Counted from the stretch's first letter, positions 32,127 through 42,147 are shown. The stretch: 64,000 nucleotides of DNA from Billgrantia zhangzhouensis (GCF_021404465.1 NZ_JABFTT010000012.1:1-64000); one strand, 5' to 3'. The notes: generated by a model not told the origin, from the sequence alone. Made by a program: numbers and translations.

Positions 32127-33266
32127 ATGAATACGCCTGAAGTGAGTAAGCGGCAGTCCTTGGTTCTTCGCTTGGCGCCATGGGTAGGATGTGTTGCCAT
32201 TATTGTATTAGTGGTGATGGCCACGACGAACTGGCGTTACTGGACAAGCAATCGAACTGTTCAAACGACTCAGAATGCCTTTGTAAAGTCCGATTTCGTG
32301 ACATTAAGTGCCAAGGTTTCTGGGTATGTCAAGGCATTGCCAGTAGGCGACTACCAAGCCGTCCAGGCTGGTGACCTCATTGCGCAGATCGATGATACCG
32401 ATATCCGACTCAGGATTTCTGCCAGAGAAGCGGCCCAAGCCAAGGCTCAGGCCGATCTGGATAACCTTGATAGAGAGGTTGCCCAGCAGCGTGCTCGCAT
32501 TGAACAGGCGCGGGCCAAAGTACGCGCGGCCGAGGTAAGGGTAAATCAGTATCGCACTAGCCCAGAACGCCAGTCTGAACTTGTCCGGGAGGGGGCGCTT
32601 TCCCGCCAAGTGTTCGAAAGAGCACAGGCGGACTTGGACCACGCCGAAAGTCAACATGATGAGGCGATTGCAGAATTGGAATTGGCAAACGCTTCGCTGG
32701 ATGTTCTAGAGGGGCAGAGGGTCGTTCGTCGCGCTGAATTGGATGCGGCCACCGCCGATCTCGAAGCTGCTCGACATGACCTTGACTATACGCGAATCGT
32801 AGCATCCTTCGATGGCGTCATTGGGAAAAAGCAAATACAGCTTGGCAGTCTGGTTACCTCTGGAACACAGGTCGTTTCTCTCGTTCCATCAGCGCGGCCT
32901 TACATCATCGCCAATTACAAGGAGACGCAGCTCGCCCGTGTGATGGCCGGTCAGCCGGTTGAACTGACTGTCGATGCATTGCCCGGAATAAAGCTCCATG
33001 GCCGTGTTGCGGAAATCTCGCCCATGAGTGGTGCTGAAACCTCGTTGTTGCCGGCTGATAATGCTTCGGGGAATTTTACCAAGGTTGTGCAGAGAATACC
33101 TGTTCGTATTGAACTGGATCCAGGGCAGGAAGCTATTTCTAAGCTGCTTCCGGGAATGTCAGTTAAAACTGATATCAATACCAAAGGAGAACCGATAACA
33201 CCCTATCCGCCCATCTTGTCAGAGGCGGTAAGTCTTGCATCGCACGAGGGAGCGGAATACCCATGA
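32127..33266 (+). CDS. HlyD/EmrA-type membrane fusion protein
   Basis: A 379-aa adaptor. One N-terminal membrane anchor (residues 16-32) is followed by the lipoyl half-motif VSGYVKALPVGDYQAVQAGDLI, a long coiled coil (about 90-210, rich in Ala/Glu/Arg heptads) and the second lipoyl/beta-barrel part (DGVIGKKQIQLGSLV, YIIANYKETQLARV). This is the EmrA arrangement. It bridges the inner-membrane transporter to the channel. Its stop overlaps the next start (ATGA). Confidence 0.9.
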   Translation: MNTPEVSKRQSLVLRLAPWVGCVAIIVLVVMATTNWRYWTSNRTVQTTQNAFVKSDFVTLSAKVSGYVKALPVGDYQAVQAGDLIAQIDDTDIRLRISAREAAQAKAQADLDNLDREVAQQRARIEQARAKVRAAEVRVNQYRTSPERQSELVREGALSRQVFERAQADLDHAESQHDEAIAELELANASLDVLEGQRVVRRAELDAATADLEAARHDLDYTRIVASFDGVIGKKQIQLGSLVTSGTQVVSLVPSARPYIIANYKETQLARVMAGQPVELTVDALPGIKLHGRVAEISPMSGAETSLLPADNASGNFTKVVQRIPVRIELDPGQEAISKLLPGMSVKTDINTKGEPITPYPPILSEAVSLASHEGAEYP

Positions 33267-34801
33267 GGCTCTTAGGCATGCTTTCCAATCCCAACCGACC
33301 TCGGCCCGTTATGACGGTGATGGCAATTTTTCTGGGAGCGGTGCTGACAACCCTGCAGGGGCGGTTGTTTTCCATGGCGTTACCCGACCTGCGTGGTCAG
33401 TTTGGATTGGATGTGCTGGAGGCTGCGTGGCTGGGCACGGCACTCAATGGTGCTCAGTTGGTGACGATGCCAGTGGTGCCTTGGCTTGCCATGGTGATTG
33501 GTCCGACTCGCGTACTGGTGGCCCCCAGCATGCTTCTAGGCTTGGCCACCTTGCTAATCCCCGCGTTCGCGCAGAACTATCCGATGCTGCTGATCCTGCA
33601 TTCTATCGTAGGGTTGTGCTTGGGTATTTACCTCCCTCTGACGATTTCTTTGGCGCTACGCAATCTACAGCCACAATTCTGGCTCATGGTCATGGCAGCC
33701 TATAGCCTGCGTGTCTCAACGGGTATGGATGCGGGGGTCGGCGTCTCGGGGTTTTTCGTGGAAGAGATCAGTTGGCACTGGGTCTACTGGACAGCGAGTA
33801 TTGTCGCACCGGTGATTGCTCTGCTGACGTGGAAAGCGATACCGCTGACGCCCGTCGAACGTGAAAAATGGCATCAAGTGGATTGGGGAGGCATGGTGCT
33901 ATTCAGCAGTGGATTGGTGCTGATTTTTATTGGTCTTGAATCCGCCGAGCGCTTGGGGTGGTGGGGCTCAGGGCTCGTCGTTTCCGCTTTGGCAGGTGGG
34001 GGTGTGCTTTTTTTCTCTGCCGTTATGCGTGCAGTAATAACCAAGGGAAACAGGTTTGGCGATCTTATCGGGCTGAGCAACTGGAATGTCAGAATCTGCA
34101 TGGTGATTGCCTGCTTATTTGGTGTTCTGATGACACCTACGTCACTGCTTATTCCGACTTTTCTTCAAGAAATGGGGAGCCTCAAACCACTGCAGGTCAG
34201 TACTGCTACTTTCATTGCATTCGGCGCTTATCTGGCCTCGATACCGTTGGCTATCTTCCTGGCTAGGCGGATAGAGGCACGGCTGCTAATTATTCTGGGA
34301 CTGACGATGATTGCCATCGTCGCATGGATGGGGGGCTTCATCAACCACAATTGGAGAACGGACCAGTTTATCTACATGCTCATTTTCCAAGCCCTGGGTG
34401 AAAGCATTATGCTGATTGGCTTGATTGCTGCTTTCGTCACGAATATTAATCCGCAGCATACGGTAGCGCTGGGTGCTTATATCCCGATCGCCCGTGTAAT
34501 GACCCCGGTCGTGGCAGGCACCGTGATGTCAACCTGGTTACGGATGGCAGGGGATGCGAGCCGTACATCACTGAGCCTGTATTTGCAGGCGGGCGATCCT
34601 GCCGTTGTTGAGAATCTCTCGAATATGGGGTTTACGGGGATCGCCCATGTGCTGACGCGTGAAGCGCTGGTGCTTGCGCATATAAGCGGGTTCCATTTGG
34701 TGTTCTGGGTCAGTGTTTTTGCACTGGTTCTGGCTACCCTGCTGCGTTCATCACCTCCTAACCCAGTCACGCCGCCTGTAGCTACTTTGGAAAAGGCCTA
34801 G
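33263..34801 (+). CDS. EmrB/QacA-type MFS transporter (DHA2)
   Basis: A 512-aa antiporter with about 14 hydrophobic spans, typical of the DHA2 branch. It starts close to the first span (LGAVLTTLQGRLFSMALPDL) and keeps EEISWHWVYW, a variant of the family W-R-W-x-F segment. With the two preceding genes it makes an EmrAB-TolC-like pump controlled by the divergent TetR protein. The substrate is unknown. Confidence 0.9.
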   Translation: MRLLGMLSNPNRPRPVMTVMAIFLGAVLTTLQGRLFSMALPDLRGQFGLDVLEAAWLGTALNGAQLVTMPVVPWLAMVIGPTRVLVAPSMLLGLATLLIPAFAQNYPMLLILHSIVGLCLGIYLPLTISLALRNLQPQFWLMVMAAYSLRVSTGMDAGVGVSGFFVEEISWHWVYWTASIVAPVIALLTWKAIPLTPVEREKWHQVDWGGMVLFSSGLVLIFIGLESAERLGWWGSGLVVSALAGGGVLFFSAVMRAVITKGNRFGDLIGLSNWNVRICMVIACLFGVLMTPTSLLIPTFLQEMGSLKPLQVSTATFIAFGAYLASIPLAIFLARRIEARLLIILGLTMIAIVAWMGGFINHNWRTDQFIYMLIFQALGESIMLIGLIAAFVTNINPQHTVALGAYIPIARVMTPVVAGTVMSTWLRMAGDASRTSLSLYLQAGDPAVVENLSNMGFTGIAHVLTREALVLAHISGFHLVFWVSVFALVLATLLRSSPPNPVTPPVATLEKA

Positions 34802-34833
34802 TGGTTGATTGCCAAGACATGGAATCGCAGTTA

Positions 34834-35790
34834 TTAACTCGGCGATACGGCTTTCGCTGGCAATACTGGGGATGGCTGGGAGTGCGAGCATGGGCTGTGA
34901 ACACTCGATTGTTCTCGAACCCGCTGAGCATCACGCTTCGGCGGCGCCTGGAACAGGCGGCCGTATTCGCGGGTGAACTGCGAGACGCTCTCGTAGCCCA
35001 CCTCGAAGGCGGTCTTGCTTGCCGAGAAACCTTCGTCGAGCATCAGCCGGCGTGCTTCGATCAGGCGCAGTCGTTTCTGATATTGCCCCGGCGTCAGCGT
35101 GGTCATGTGCTTGAAGTGCTTGTGAAACGAGGTGAGGCTCATGCCGGCTTCCGCCGCCAGTCGTTCCACAGGCACGCGTGAGCGGTACTCGGCCCTGAGG
35201 ATGGCGATGGCGGTGGCGAGGCGGCCGGCGTGGCTGTCCGGATCCGCCAGTGTGCACAAGACGGTGCTGTGAGGTCCCGACAGCAGCCAGTAGTGCAGCT
35301 CCCGCATGATGCCCGGGCTCAGCAGCGGTGCCGCTTCGGGGCGGTCCAGCAGTTGCATCAGTCGTGATGCACAGTTGAGCAGCGCGGCTTCGGTGTCTAC
35401 GGCGAACAGCGTGGGCATCTCGGATGAGCGCTGCGGGCGGGGGCTACCGAGATGGGCGGTGAGTTCGCGCAGGATCGCCATGTCCAGCTCGACTGCGATC
35501 GCCAGGTAGGGCTCGTTTCGGCTTGCTTGAACAATCCGGCCAACGACCGGCATGTCGGCGCTCACCATCGCGGATTGCCCGGCATGGAAAACTCGCTCTT
35601 CCTTCCCGACGGTCAAGTGCTTCGCCCCCTGCAGCACCAGGCATACCAGCGGCTTGTAAACCGAATGCAGTTCACCGGACGGCGCCTCGATGCACATCAT
35701 GCGCAAGCCTGGCAGTGGGGTCAGGGCCAGTCCCCTGTCGTTGGCGTGGCGGTGGGTATAAGCCCGGACAGCTTGCTTGAGCGAATCCAT
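34834..35790 (-). CDS. AraC-family regulator (AraC_N type)
   Basis: A 318-aa activator with an N-terminal AraC_N cupin-like domain (LVCLVLQGAKHLTVG, YLAIAVELD) and two C-terminal HTHs (VERLAAEAGMSLTSFHKHFK and TAFEVGYESVSQFTREYGRLF). It is divergent from the SDR/iorAB group, 182 bases away. A pair of GGCAAG direct half-sites 21 bp apart lies between them and is its probable target. Confidence 0.88.
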   Translation of the reverse strand: MDSLKQAVRAYTHRHANDRGLALTPLPGLRMMCIEAPSGELHSVYKPLVCLVLQGAKHLTVGKEERVFHAGQSAMVSADMPVVGRIVQASRNEPYLAIAVELDMAILRELTAHLGSPRPQRSSEMPTLFAVDTEAALLNCASRLMQLLDRPEAAPLLSPGIMRELHYWLLSGPHSTVLCTLADPDSHAGRLATAIAILRAEYRSRVPVERLAAEAGMSLTSFHKHFKHMTTLTPGQYQKRLRLIEARRLMLDEGFSASKTAFEVGYESVSQFTREYGRLFQAPPKRDAQRVREQSSVHSPCSHSQPSPVLPAKAVSPS

Positions 35791-35848
35791 ACCTGTCTCC
35801 CGTGATTCCTGCTAGAACCTACCATGGCGGCGCCGCGATGGCACCGAC

Positions 35849-35887
35849 TCGACAGGATCGGGCAAGTTTTACGCAGGTGTCGGCAAG
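35849..35887 (+). promoter_or_regulatory. Probable AraC-type binding site, direct repeats
   Basis: cgacaggatcgggcaagttt continues to a second ggcaag at 35882, giving two GGCAAG half-sites exactly 21 bp (two helical turns) apart. The block recurs at 46926-46965. Position between the AraC gene and the divergent SDR gene supports regulator binding. Confidence 0.6.
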
Positions 35888-35972
35888 TCTTGGTACCGCC
35901 AAGCCGTCAAAATCACTATGACGCGGCCAAGGTCTCAGTGCCTTCGGCCACCACCCGAGAGAGGACGACATA

Positions 35973-36716
35973 GTGAAAACATCGGAAAACACAATTCTCA
36001 TCACCGGGGGCGGTTCCGGGATCGGCCGGGAACTTGCCCGGCGCTTCAACGAACTGGGTAACGTCGTGATCGTCGCCGGGCGGCGCAAGGAGACGCTGGA
36101 GGAAACCATTGCCGGCCGACGCGACATGCACGCCATGGTGGTTGACGTCGAGGACCCGGAGGCCATCGCTGACTTTGCCGAGCATGTCGTCGCCGAGCAT
36201 CCCGGCCTCAACGTGTTGATCAACAACGCCGGCATCATGCGGCGCGAGGCGTTGTCCAGGACCCGTGACCTGCGCGATGCGGAGCGGACGATCACCACCA
36301 ACCTGCTTGGCCCCATCCGGCTGACGAATGCGTTGACCGATCATCTGGTCGGTCAGTCGGACGCGGCGATCATGAACGTATCGTCCGGTCTGGCCTTCGT
36401 ACCGCTGAGCGCCACACCGACCTACAACGCCACCAAGGCCGCCATCCACTCCTATACGGTCTCCCTGCGGGAACAGCTCAAGGGCAAGGTCGAGGTCATC
36501 GAACTTGCCCCTCCGGCGGTGCAGACCGAGCTCACCCCTGGCCAGTCGACCCGGGAAGGCTACATGCCGCTGGCCGATTTCATCGAGGAGACCATGGCGC
36601 TGTTCCGCCAACAACCAACGCCCAGAGAAATCCTGGTGAAGCGGGTCGACTTTCTGCGCTGGGCGGAGCGTGACGGACACTTCGACCAAGCGGTCGAAAT
36701 GCTCAACGCCTACTAG
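35973..36716 (+). CDS. Short-chain dehydrogenase/reductase (DltE-like)
   Basis: A 247-aa classical SDR. It shows [13 protein letters not shown] (cofactor, residues 10-22), INNAGIM (NNAG), a catalytic Ser in [10 protein letters not shown] and YNATKAA (Tyr/Lys pair). The style is that of the DltE-named group. Start is GTG at 35973 with GAGAGGA upstream. It is the first gene after the AraC-type site and precedes iorAB by 26 bases. Confidence 0.87.
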   Translation: MKTSENTILITGGGSGIGRELARRFNELGNVVIVAGRRKETLEETIAGRRDMHAMVVDVEDPEAIADFAEHVVAEHPGLNVLINNAGIMRREALSRTRDLRDAERTITTNLLGPIRLTNALTDHLVGQSDAAIMNVSSGLAFVPLSATPTYNATKAAIHSYTVSLREQLKGKVEVIELAPPAVQTELTPGQSTREGYMPLADFIEETMALFRQQPTPREILVKRVDFLRWAERDGHFDQAVEMLNAY

Positions 36717-36742
36717 GGTGCCACGGTTCAAGGAGCCGCATC

Positions 36743-37192
36743 ATGACAGCATTCACGCTCAACGGGCGTGCGGTAGAGGTTGCCGCCGCGCCGGATACGC
36801 CACTGCTCTGGGTGATCCGGGAGCAACTGAAGCTTACCGGCACCAAGTACGGTTGCGGCATTGCGCAGTGCGGTGCTTGCACGCTGCATGTCGATGACGA
36901 GCCGGTACGTGCTTGTGTCTTCCCACTATCTGCCGCCGAGGGCCGGTCCGTCACGACCATCGAGGGGCTGTCCGAGGAGGGGGCTCATCCCGTCCAGCAG
37001 GCCTGGGTGGAGCTGGACGTACCGCAGTGCGGCTACTGCCAGTCGGGGCAGATCATGAGCGCGGCCGCTCTGTTGGCGCGCAATCCGAGCCCCTCCGATG
37101 CGGAGATCGATACGGCGATGGCCGGCAATCTGTGCCGCTGCGGTACTTACGTGCGTATCCGGGCGGCCATTCACCGTGCCTCCGAGGCTTGA
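36743..37192 (+). CDS. Isoquinoline 1-oxidoreductase-type [2Fe-2S] subunit (IorA-like)
   Basis: A 149-aa iron-sulfur subunit of a molybdenum hydroxylase. The plant-type cluster ligands lie in [15 protein letters not shown] with a further Cys in RACVFP; the C-terminal all-helical cluster has [10 protein letters not shown] and NLCRCGTY. It transfers electrons from the molybdenum subunit encoded next. The cytochrome subunit often found with this type is not nearby. Confidence 0.9.
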   Translation: MTAFTLNGRAVEVAAAPDTPLLWVIREQLKLTGTKYGCGIAQCGACTLHVDDEPVRACVFPLSAAEGRSVTTIEGLSEEGAHPVQQAWVELDVPQCGYCQSGQIMSAAALLARNPSPSDAEIDTAMAGNLCRCGTYVRIRAAIHRASEA

Positions 37193-37251
37193 CGAGCACC
37201 GCATTCCATCGATTGCTTTCCATCCCTCTCACCCGAGGCGCAGGTAGAACG

Positions 37252-39417
37252 ATGAAACTCCAAGATGTCTCCCTTACCCGCCGATCCTTCCTGGCCGGAG
37301 CCGTCGCCGCCGGCGTCGCCCTCGTCGTTCCCCTTCGGCTGCCGATATGGGCAGGGCAGGGCGAGGCGGCAGGCCTCTCGCAGGCCTTCATCCGCATCGA
37401 TACGAGCGGCCAGGTGACCTTCCTGCTGCCTACCAGCGAAATGGGCCAAGGAACCCACACGGGGCAGGCTCAGATCCTAGCCGATGAGCTGGGCGCCGAC
37501 TGGTCGAGTATCGTAGTGGGCATGCCGAACCAGCCGACGCCCGACTACCGGATTCCCTTCATCGGCCAGATGCGCTCCGTAGGCTCGTTCGGCATCCGTT
37601 TCTGGCACGACCCGTTGCGCCTCGCGGCCGCCCAGGCACGGGAGATGCTGACACAGGCGGCGGCCGAGCGGCTCGGGGTGGCGCCCGCGGCCTTGCATGC
37701 CGAGAACGGCTTCATCGTCCATTCCGGAAGCGGCCGGCGGATTCCCTTCGGCGAGCTGGTGGAAGACGCCTCGTCGCTGCCGGTGCCGGAGGAACCGACT
37801 CTGCGCCCCGAAGACCAGCGAACGCTGAGCGGACGCCGGGTGCCGCGCCTCGATACGCCGGAGAAGGTAACGGGAAAGGCGGTGTACGCGGTGGACGTCG
37901 AGCGCGAAGGCATGCTGTATGGCGCCGTCCGGCTCGCCCCTGTCTTTTCCGCCGACATCGAGGCGTTCGACGAGAGCAGCGTCGCCGGTATGCCGGGCGT
38001 GGTCGCGGTGGTGCGCGTGCCGCGCGGCGCGGTGGTGGTCGCCGATTCCTGGTGGCAGGCCAAGCGGGCCGCCGATGCGCTCGGCATCACTTTCACCGCC
38101 ACGGATGCTGACGCACTCTCCACCGAGGCGATCGACACGATGCTGCGCGAGGCGCTGGACCGGCCCGACGTTCCCGTCTCCACCCTGCGCGGCGATGCGG
38201 AGGCGACGCTCTCGACCGCCGGCCAGGTCGTCGAAGCCGAGTACTCGGTGCCGCTTCTCACCCACATGAGCATGGAGCCGATCAACTGCACCGCCGAATC
38301 CACCGAGGAGCGGACGGAGCTGTGGATCGGTACCCAGGGCCAGGATGTCGTTCGCATGACGCTCGAGAACGCGTTGCAGCTGCCGGCCGAACGGCTCTTC
38401 ATCAACACCACCTATCTGGGGGGCGGCTTCGGTCGCAAGACCCATGGCGAGATCGCCCTTCAGGCGGCGCTCGCCAGCCGCGCCGTCAATGGCCGGCCGG
38501 TCAAAGTGCTCTGGGCGCGCGAGGACGACGTTCGGCAGGGCCAGTACCGCCAGACGATGAGGTGCCGCTTCCGGGCGGCCCTGGACGATGCCGGCAACAT
38601 CACCGGCATGCGCATCCGACTCGCCGGGCCGCAGATGGGCCGCGAATATGGCATGGATCCCGAGCAGATGGCGCAGGCGACAGGCAACCTTGCCAATTTC
38701 GATCCCTTCTCGCTCGGCGGGCTGTCGGATATGCGCTATGTCATCCCCAACTTCGTCGTGGAGCACGCCGTGGTCGATCTGCCGATCCCGCTCTGCCCCT
38801 GGCGTTCGATTGCCCACTCCTTCAACGGCTTCTTCTTCGAAAGCTTCATGGACGAATGCGCGTCGGCAGCGGGCCGCGATCCGCTGGAATTTCGCCGCCG
38901 CCATAGCGAAGGGCAGGAAAGAATGCTCGCCGTTCTGGATCGGGTCGCCGAGATGTCGCGATGGGACGAGCCGGCTCCGGAGGGAGTCGCACGCGGCCTG
39001 GCGGTGGTCGAGAGCTACGGCTCCTACGTCGCTCAGGTGGTCGAGGCTCGCGTCGACGACGATGACATCAATGTGGAGCGAGTCCATGTGGCTATCGACT
39101 GCGGGCATGCGATCAATCCGGACCAGGTGGAGGCGCAAATGCAGGGCTCTGTCATCGATGCGCTCGGTGCGGCATTGCGACAGCGAGTGACGATCCGCGA
39201 CGGCCGTGCCGAACAGTCGAACTTCCACGATTACCCGCTGCTGCGCATCGGGGAGGCGCCGGCGGTGGTGGTGAGTATCGTCGAAATCGGCTCTCCCTTG
39301 GGAGGCGTGGGAGAACCGGGCGTTCCCCCACTCGCGCCGGCGCTGGCCAACGCGCTGTTCGCCGCCACGCAGCAACGGATCCGCCACCTGCCATTGGCCG
39401 ATCACATCCAGGTCTAG
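37252..39417 (+). CDS. Molybdopterin-binding aldehyde/isoquinoline oxidoreductase large subunit (IorB-like)
   Basis: A 721-aa molybdenum subunit. It begins with a twin-arginine signal (SLTRRSFLAG, residues 7-16), so the IorAB complex is probably exported to the periplasm. Mo-site motifs include SEMGQGTHTGQ, YLGGGFGRKTHGE and the C-terminal GVGEPGVPPLAPALANA with the catalytic Glu. ATG at 37252 was preferred over a much longer open frame that overlaps iorA. Substrates of this group are N-heteroaromatics or aldehydes; the one used here is unknown. The complementary strand has a 642-codon open frame that is only a GC-driven shadow. Confidence 0.9.
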   Translation: MKLQDVSLTRRSFLAGAVAAGVALVVPLRLPIWAGQGEAAGLSQAFIRIDTSGQVTFLLPTSEMGQGTHTGQAQILADELGADWSSIVVGMPNQPTPDYRIPFIGQMRSVGSFGIRFWHDPLRLAAAQAREMLTQAAAERLGVAPAALHAENGFIVHSGSGRRIPFGELVEDASSLPVPEEPTLRPEDQRTLSGRRVPRLDTPEKVTGKAVYAVDVEREGMLYGAVRLAPVFSADIEAFDESSVAGMPGVVAVVRVPRGAVVVADSWWQAKRAADALGITFTATDADALSTEAIDTMLREALDRPDVPVSTLRGDAEATLSTAGQVVEAEYSVPLLTHMSMEPINCTAESTEERTELWIGTQGQDVVRMTLENALQLPAERLFINTTYLGGGFGRKTHGEIALQAALASRAVNGRPVKVLWAREDDVRQGQYRQTMRCRFRAALDDAGNITGMRIRLAGPQMGREYGMDPEQMAQATGNLANFDPFSLGGLSDMRYVIPNFVVEHAVVDLPIPLCPWRSIAHSFNGFFFESFMDECASAAGRDPLEFRRRHSEGQERMLAVLDRVAEMSRWDEPAPEGVARGLAVVESYGSYVAQVVEARVDDDDINVERVHVAIDCGHAINPDQVEAQMQGSVIDALGAALRQRVTIRDGRAEQSNFHDYPLLRIGEAPAVVVSIVEIGSPLGGVGEPGVPPLAPALANALFAATQQRIRHLPLADHIQV

Positions 39418-39449
39418 CGTTGGCGAATGCCGACCTGTCGAGGCCCGCT

Positions 39450-41000
39450 ATGAATCTTGAACATGTGTATCTGGAACATGCACAGGACGTCCTTTGCCAA
39501 TGGCTCGCCTGGTGCAGGGCGGGTGAGGTCGCACTCGTCGTCGTGACGGCGACGCAAGGCGGCGCGGTGCGCATGCCGGGTGCCCTGATGGCCGTGTCCG
39601 CCACTGGCCAACGATGCGGCTATATCTCGGGCGGCTGCATCGATGCGGATGTGGTGAATCATGCTCGGCAAGCGCTTCGCTCGGGGCGGGTCGAACGCCT
39701 GCGATACGGCAATGGCTCGCCTTTCATCGATATGCCGCTTCCCTGCGGTGGGGCGATAGAGATTTGCGTCCTTCCCAAGGCAGAGGCCGGTATCCTGCGG
39801 GCGTGCCACGAGCGGCTTGCTTCGCGTCAGCCGGTGACGCTCAATCTTTTGCCATCCGGCGATCTCTGGTTGGGACACTCGACCGTGGCAAGCGCGTCGT
39901 CCTTCCGCTATACGCCCAAGCTCCGCTTGCGCATCGCCGGGCGCGGAGCCGACAGCCTGGCGCTTGTCCGGCTCGCCATGGCAAGCGGTATCGAAACCGA
40001 GCTGCAACTCCGCGAGGATGCCGAAGCCCACGAGGCTCGGCGTTTGGGAATCGATAACGTCACGCAGCTGACGCTGCCCTCGACGCTTCCGGCGCTGAAC
40101 GACGACCCCTGGACTGCCTTTCTCCTCGCCTTTCATGACGTCGATTGGGAGGAGCGACTTCTTGCCCAGGCCCTTGAAGGCCCCGCCTTCTACATCGGTG
40201 CCGTTGGCAGCAAGACGACTCATGCCCGACGTTGCGAAAGGCTTCGTGCGGTTGGTTTCACCCAGAGACAGATCGGACGAATCCACGGCCCTGTTGGCCT
40301 GCTTCCCTCAATGCGCGAGGCGTCGACGCTTGCCGTATCCGTTTTTGCGGAGATCGTCGAAGCCTATCAGCGCAAGGTGCGATGCCCCTTTGCCTCGACG
40401 GCACTCGTACTGTTGGCCGCAGGGCAGTCCCGTCGCTTTGAAGAGGGCGACAAGCTCCTGGCGCGGTTGCGCGGGCAGCGCGTCATCCAGCGTGCCGCAG
40501 CAGCACTCCAGGGGCATGATCTTGCCGCTCGTATCGCGGTCGTCGGCCCTGATCAGGCCACGCGAGCGGTGGAGCTGCGCGCCGCGGGTTGGACCGTCGT
40601 GGTCAATGCACAAACGGAGAAGGGCTTGTCGACCTCCCTGGCCGCCGGCATCCGTGAAGCCGGCCAATGCCAGGGCGTCGATGCGGCCCTGGTCTTGCTC
40701 GCCGACATGCCGAACGTGCCCGACGCCCATCTCGTCGACCTGCGCGATGCCCTGACGCCGGAGCGCAGCGCGGTCATGTCGCTGTCGGGAGCGGTCCATT
40801 CGCCACCGGCGCTCTTCGATCGAGCGGTCTTCGACAGCTTGACCGGCCTGGCGGGCGATGCCGGTGCCGGCCAGCTATTTCAGTCACTGGCGCATACGGC
40901 CACCGTGGCCATTCCCGCGGATTGGGCGCTTGACGTCGATACACGGGAGGACCTGATGAAGGTACAGGCGGAATCGGACCGCTTTGCCGAAACCACTTGA
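39450..41000 (+). CDS. XdhC-MocA fusion protein for molybdenum cofactor maturation
   Basis: A 516-aa two-domain protein. Residues about 5-310 are XdhC/CoxI-like (GGAVRMPGALMAV, GYISGGCIDADVV, PCGGAIEICV, then a Rossmann part ending YIGAVGSKTTHARR). Residues about 315-516 are a MobA-like nucleotidyltransferase (LVLLAAGQSRRFEEGDKLLA, LLADMPNVPDAHL). The second half should attach CMP to molybdopterin, and the first half should deliver the mature cofactor to the IorB-type enzyme. ATG at 39450 follows CGAGG; a TTG at 39420 is possible. The two activities are usually separate proteins. Confidence 0.88.
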   Translation: MNLEHVYLEHAQDVLCQWLAWCRAGEVALVVVTATQGGAVRMPGALMAVSATGQRCGYISGGCIDADVVNHARQALRSGRVERLRYGNGSPFIDMPLPCGGAIEICVLPKAEAGILRACHERLASRQPVTLNLLPSGDLWLGHSTVASASSFRYTPKLRLRIAGRGADSLALVRLAMASGIETELQLREDAEAHEARRLGIDNVTQLTLPSTLPALNDDPWTAFLLAFHDVDWEERLLAQALEGPAFYIGAVGSKTTHARRCERLRAVGFTQRQIGRIHGPVGLLPSMREASTLAVSVFAEIVEAYQRKVRCPFASTALVLLAAGQSRRFEEGDKLLARLRGQRVIQRAAAALQGHDLAARIAVVGPDQATRAVELRAAGWTVVVNAQTEKGLSTSLAAGIREAGQCQGVDAALVLLADMPNVPDAHLVDLRDALTPERSAVMSLSGAVHSPPALFDRAVFDSLTGLAGDAGAGQLFQSLAHTATVAIPADWALDVDTREDLMKVQAESDRFAETT

Positions 41001-41073
41001 ATGGGCCGTGGGCAGGACCCTGGACCACTTCGGCCAGATCGATGGCGTCTTCAACAATGCCGGAATTCAGGGC
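40999..41073 (+). pseudogene. Short-chain dehydrogenase fragment
   Basis: A 25-codon stretch reads AVGRTLDHFGQIDGVFNNAG, the region around the SDR NNAG motif. Neither the cofactor motif nor the catalytic Tyr/Lys is present, and the frame soon becomes unrelated. It overlaps the stop of the previous gene in another frame. It is a relic of a deleted SDR gene. Confidence 0.6.
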
Positions 41074-41188
41074 AAGGGAGGCCCGCGGCCTGATAAAGGA
41101 GGCCTGGATCCACTGGACTCTTTCTCAATGCAGAGCGGGGCAGCCCAACCGCCAGCGCCTCCAGCGCCACAGTTGGGCGACCCCTCGC

Positions 41189-41953
41189 TCAGCCTGCCAT
41201 GACGGTCATGCCGCCGTCGGCCATGACGACAGAGCCGACCATGAAGCTGGCGCGCTCCGATGCCAGGAAGGCGACCACTTCGGCGATCTCGTCCGGCTGT
41301 GCTGCGCGACCAATGGGCGCACCCTCACCGTGTTGGGCCAGAAAGCCAGGGCCGTCTTCCATGACATTGTTGAGGATGTTGGTGACGACATCGCCCACTC
41401 CGATGGCGTTTACGCGGATACCGTGCTCGATGACTTCAAGCGCCAGCGTGCGGGTCAACTGGGCCAGAGCACCCTTCGATGCGGTGTATGCCGCAATGGT
41501 CGGGAAGGCAAAGTACGAGGCATAAGAGGCGATATTGACGATCGCGCCCGACTTGTTCGGCTTCATCGCTTTCACGGCTTCGCGGCAATGCAGAAACGCC
41601 GCCGTCGCGTTCACGGCCTGAACGCGCTCCCAGTCCTCCCGCGTCATGTCCTGCACCAGCTTGTTGATGATGATGCCTGCGCAGTTCACGAGAATGTCGA
41701 GCCGGCCGAACTTCTCGACCGCCAGGGCAACCGCATGTTCAGCGGCGCCGTCCTGGGTGATGTCGGCTACAAGGGGCACCAGCCCCGGCCGGGCCAGTTC
41801 TTCGACGGCGGGGTTGAAATCTTCTGCGACGACCATCGCGCCACGTGCGTTCAGCAGCAATGCGATGGCTTTACCGATGCCGCTGGCAGCGCCCGTTACC
41901 AAGGCGACCTTGCCTTCAACTTCCTGTGGAACAGTGTCTATGATACCAGTCAT
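41189..41953 (-). CDS. Short-chain dehydrogenase/reductase (FabG-like)
   Basis: A 254-aa classical SDR with VTGAASGIGKAIAL (cofactor), VNCAGIII (NNAG variant), VNIASYASYFAF (Ser) and YTASKGAL (Tyr/Lys). ATG at 41953 follows GGAGAG. The ending SVVMADGGMTVMAG is normal for the family. It is divergent from an AraC-family gene and probably regulated by it. The substrate is unknown. Confidence 0.88.
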   Translation of the reverse strand: MTGIIDTVPQEVEGKVALVTGAASGIGKAIALLLNARGAMVVAEDFNPAVEELARPGLVPLVADITQDGAAEHAVALAVEKFGRLDILVNCAGIIINKLVQDMTREDWERVQAVNATAAFLHCREAVKAMKPNKSGAIVNIASYASYFAFPTIAAYTASKGALAQLTRTLALEVIEHGIRVNAIGVGDVVTNILNNVMEDGPGFLAQHGEGAPIGRAAQPDEIAEVVAFLASERASFMVGSVVMADGGMTVMAG

Positions 41954-42147
41954 ATTGTCTCTCCATAGTCGGGGCCGAGCGAGACACTCGCCGGCCAGCA
42001 CCCAACGGGGTGCGGTCGTTGATGACGGTTTTACTGTCGCGCAGGCAGGCGGGAGCGGCTTTGGGAGGCTTGCGCAGGCTATCGCAGTTTTGCGCCCAAC
42101 TGCATCGGGACTGTCGTCTTTACCGGAGCATTGCGGATGGACAGATC

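Noticed and set aside
36913..37251. N-terminal extension of the IorB-like frame
   Set aside because: It overlaps iorA in another frame; the ATG at 37252 gives a proper Tat signal peptide.
37477..39405. 642-codon open frame on - opposite the IorB-like gene
   Set aside because: The plus strand has unmistakable molybdoenzyme motifs; the antisense product is Arg/His-rich and resembles no family.
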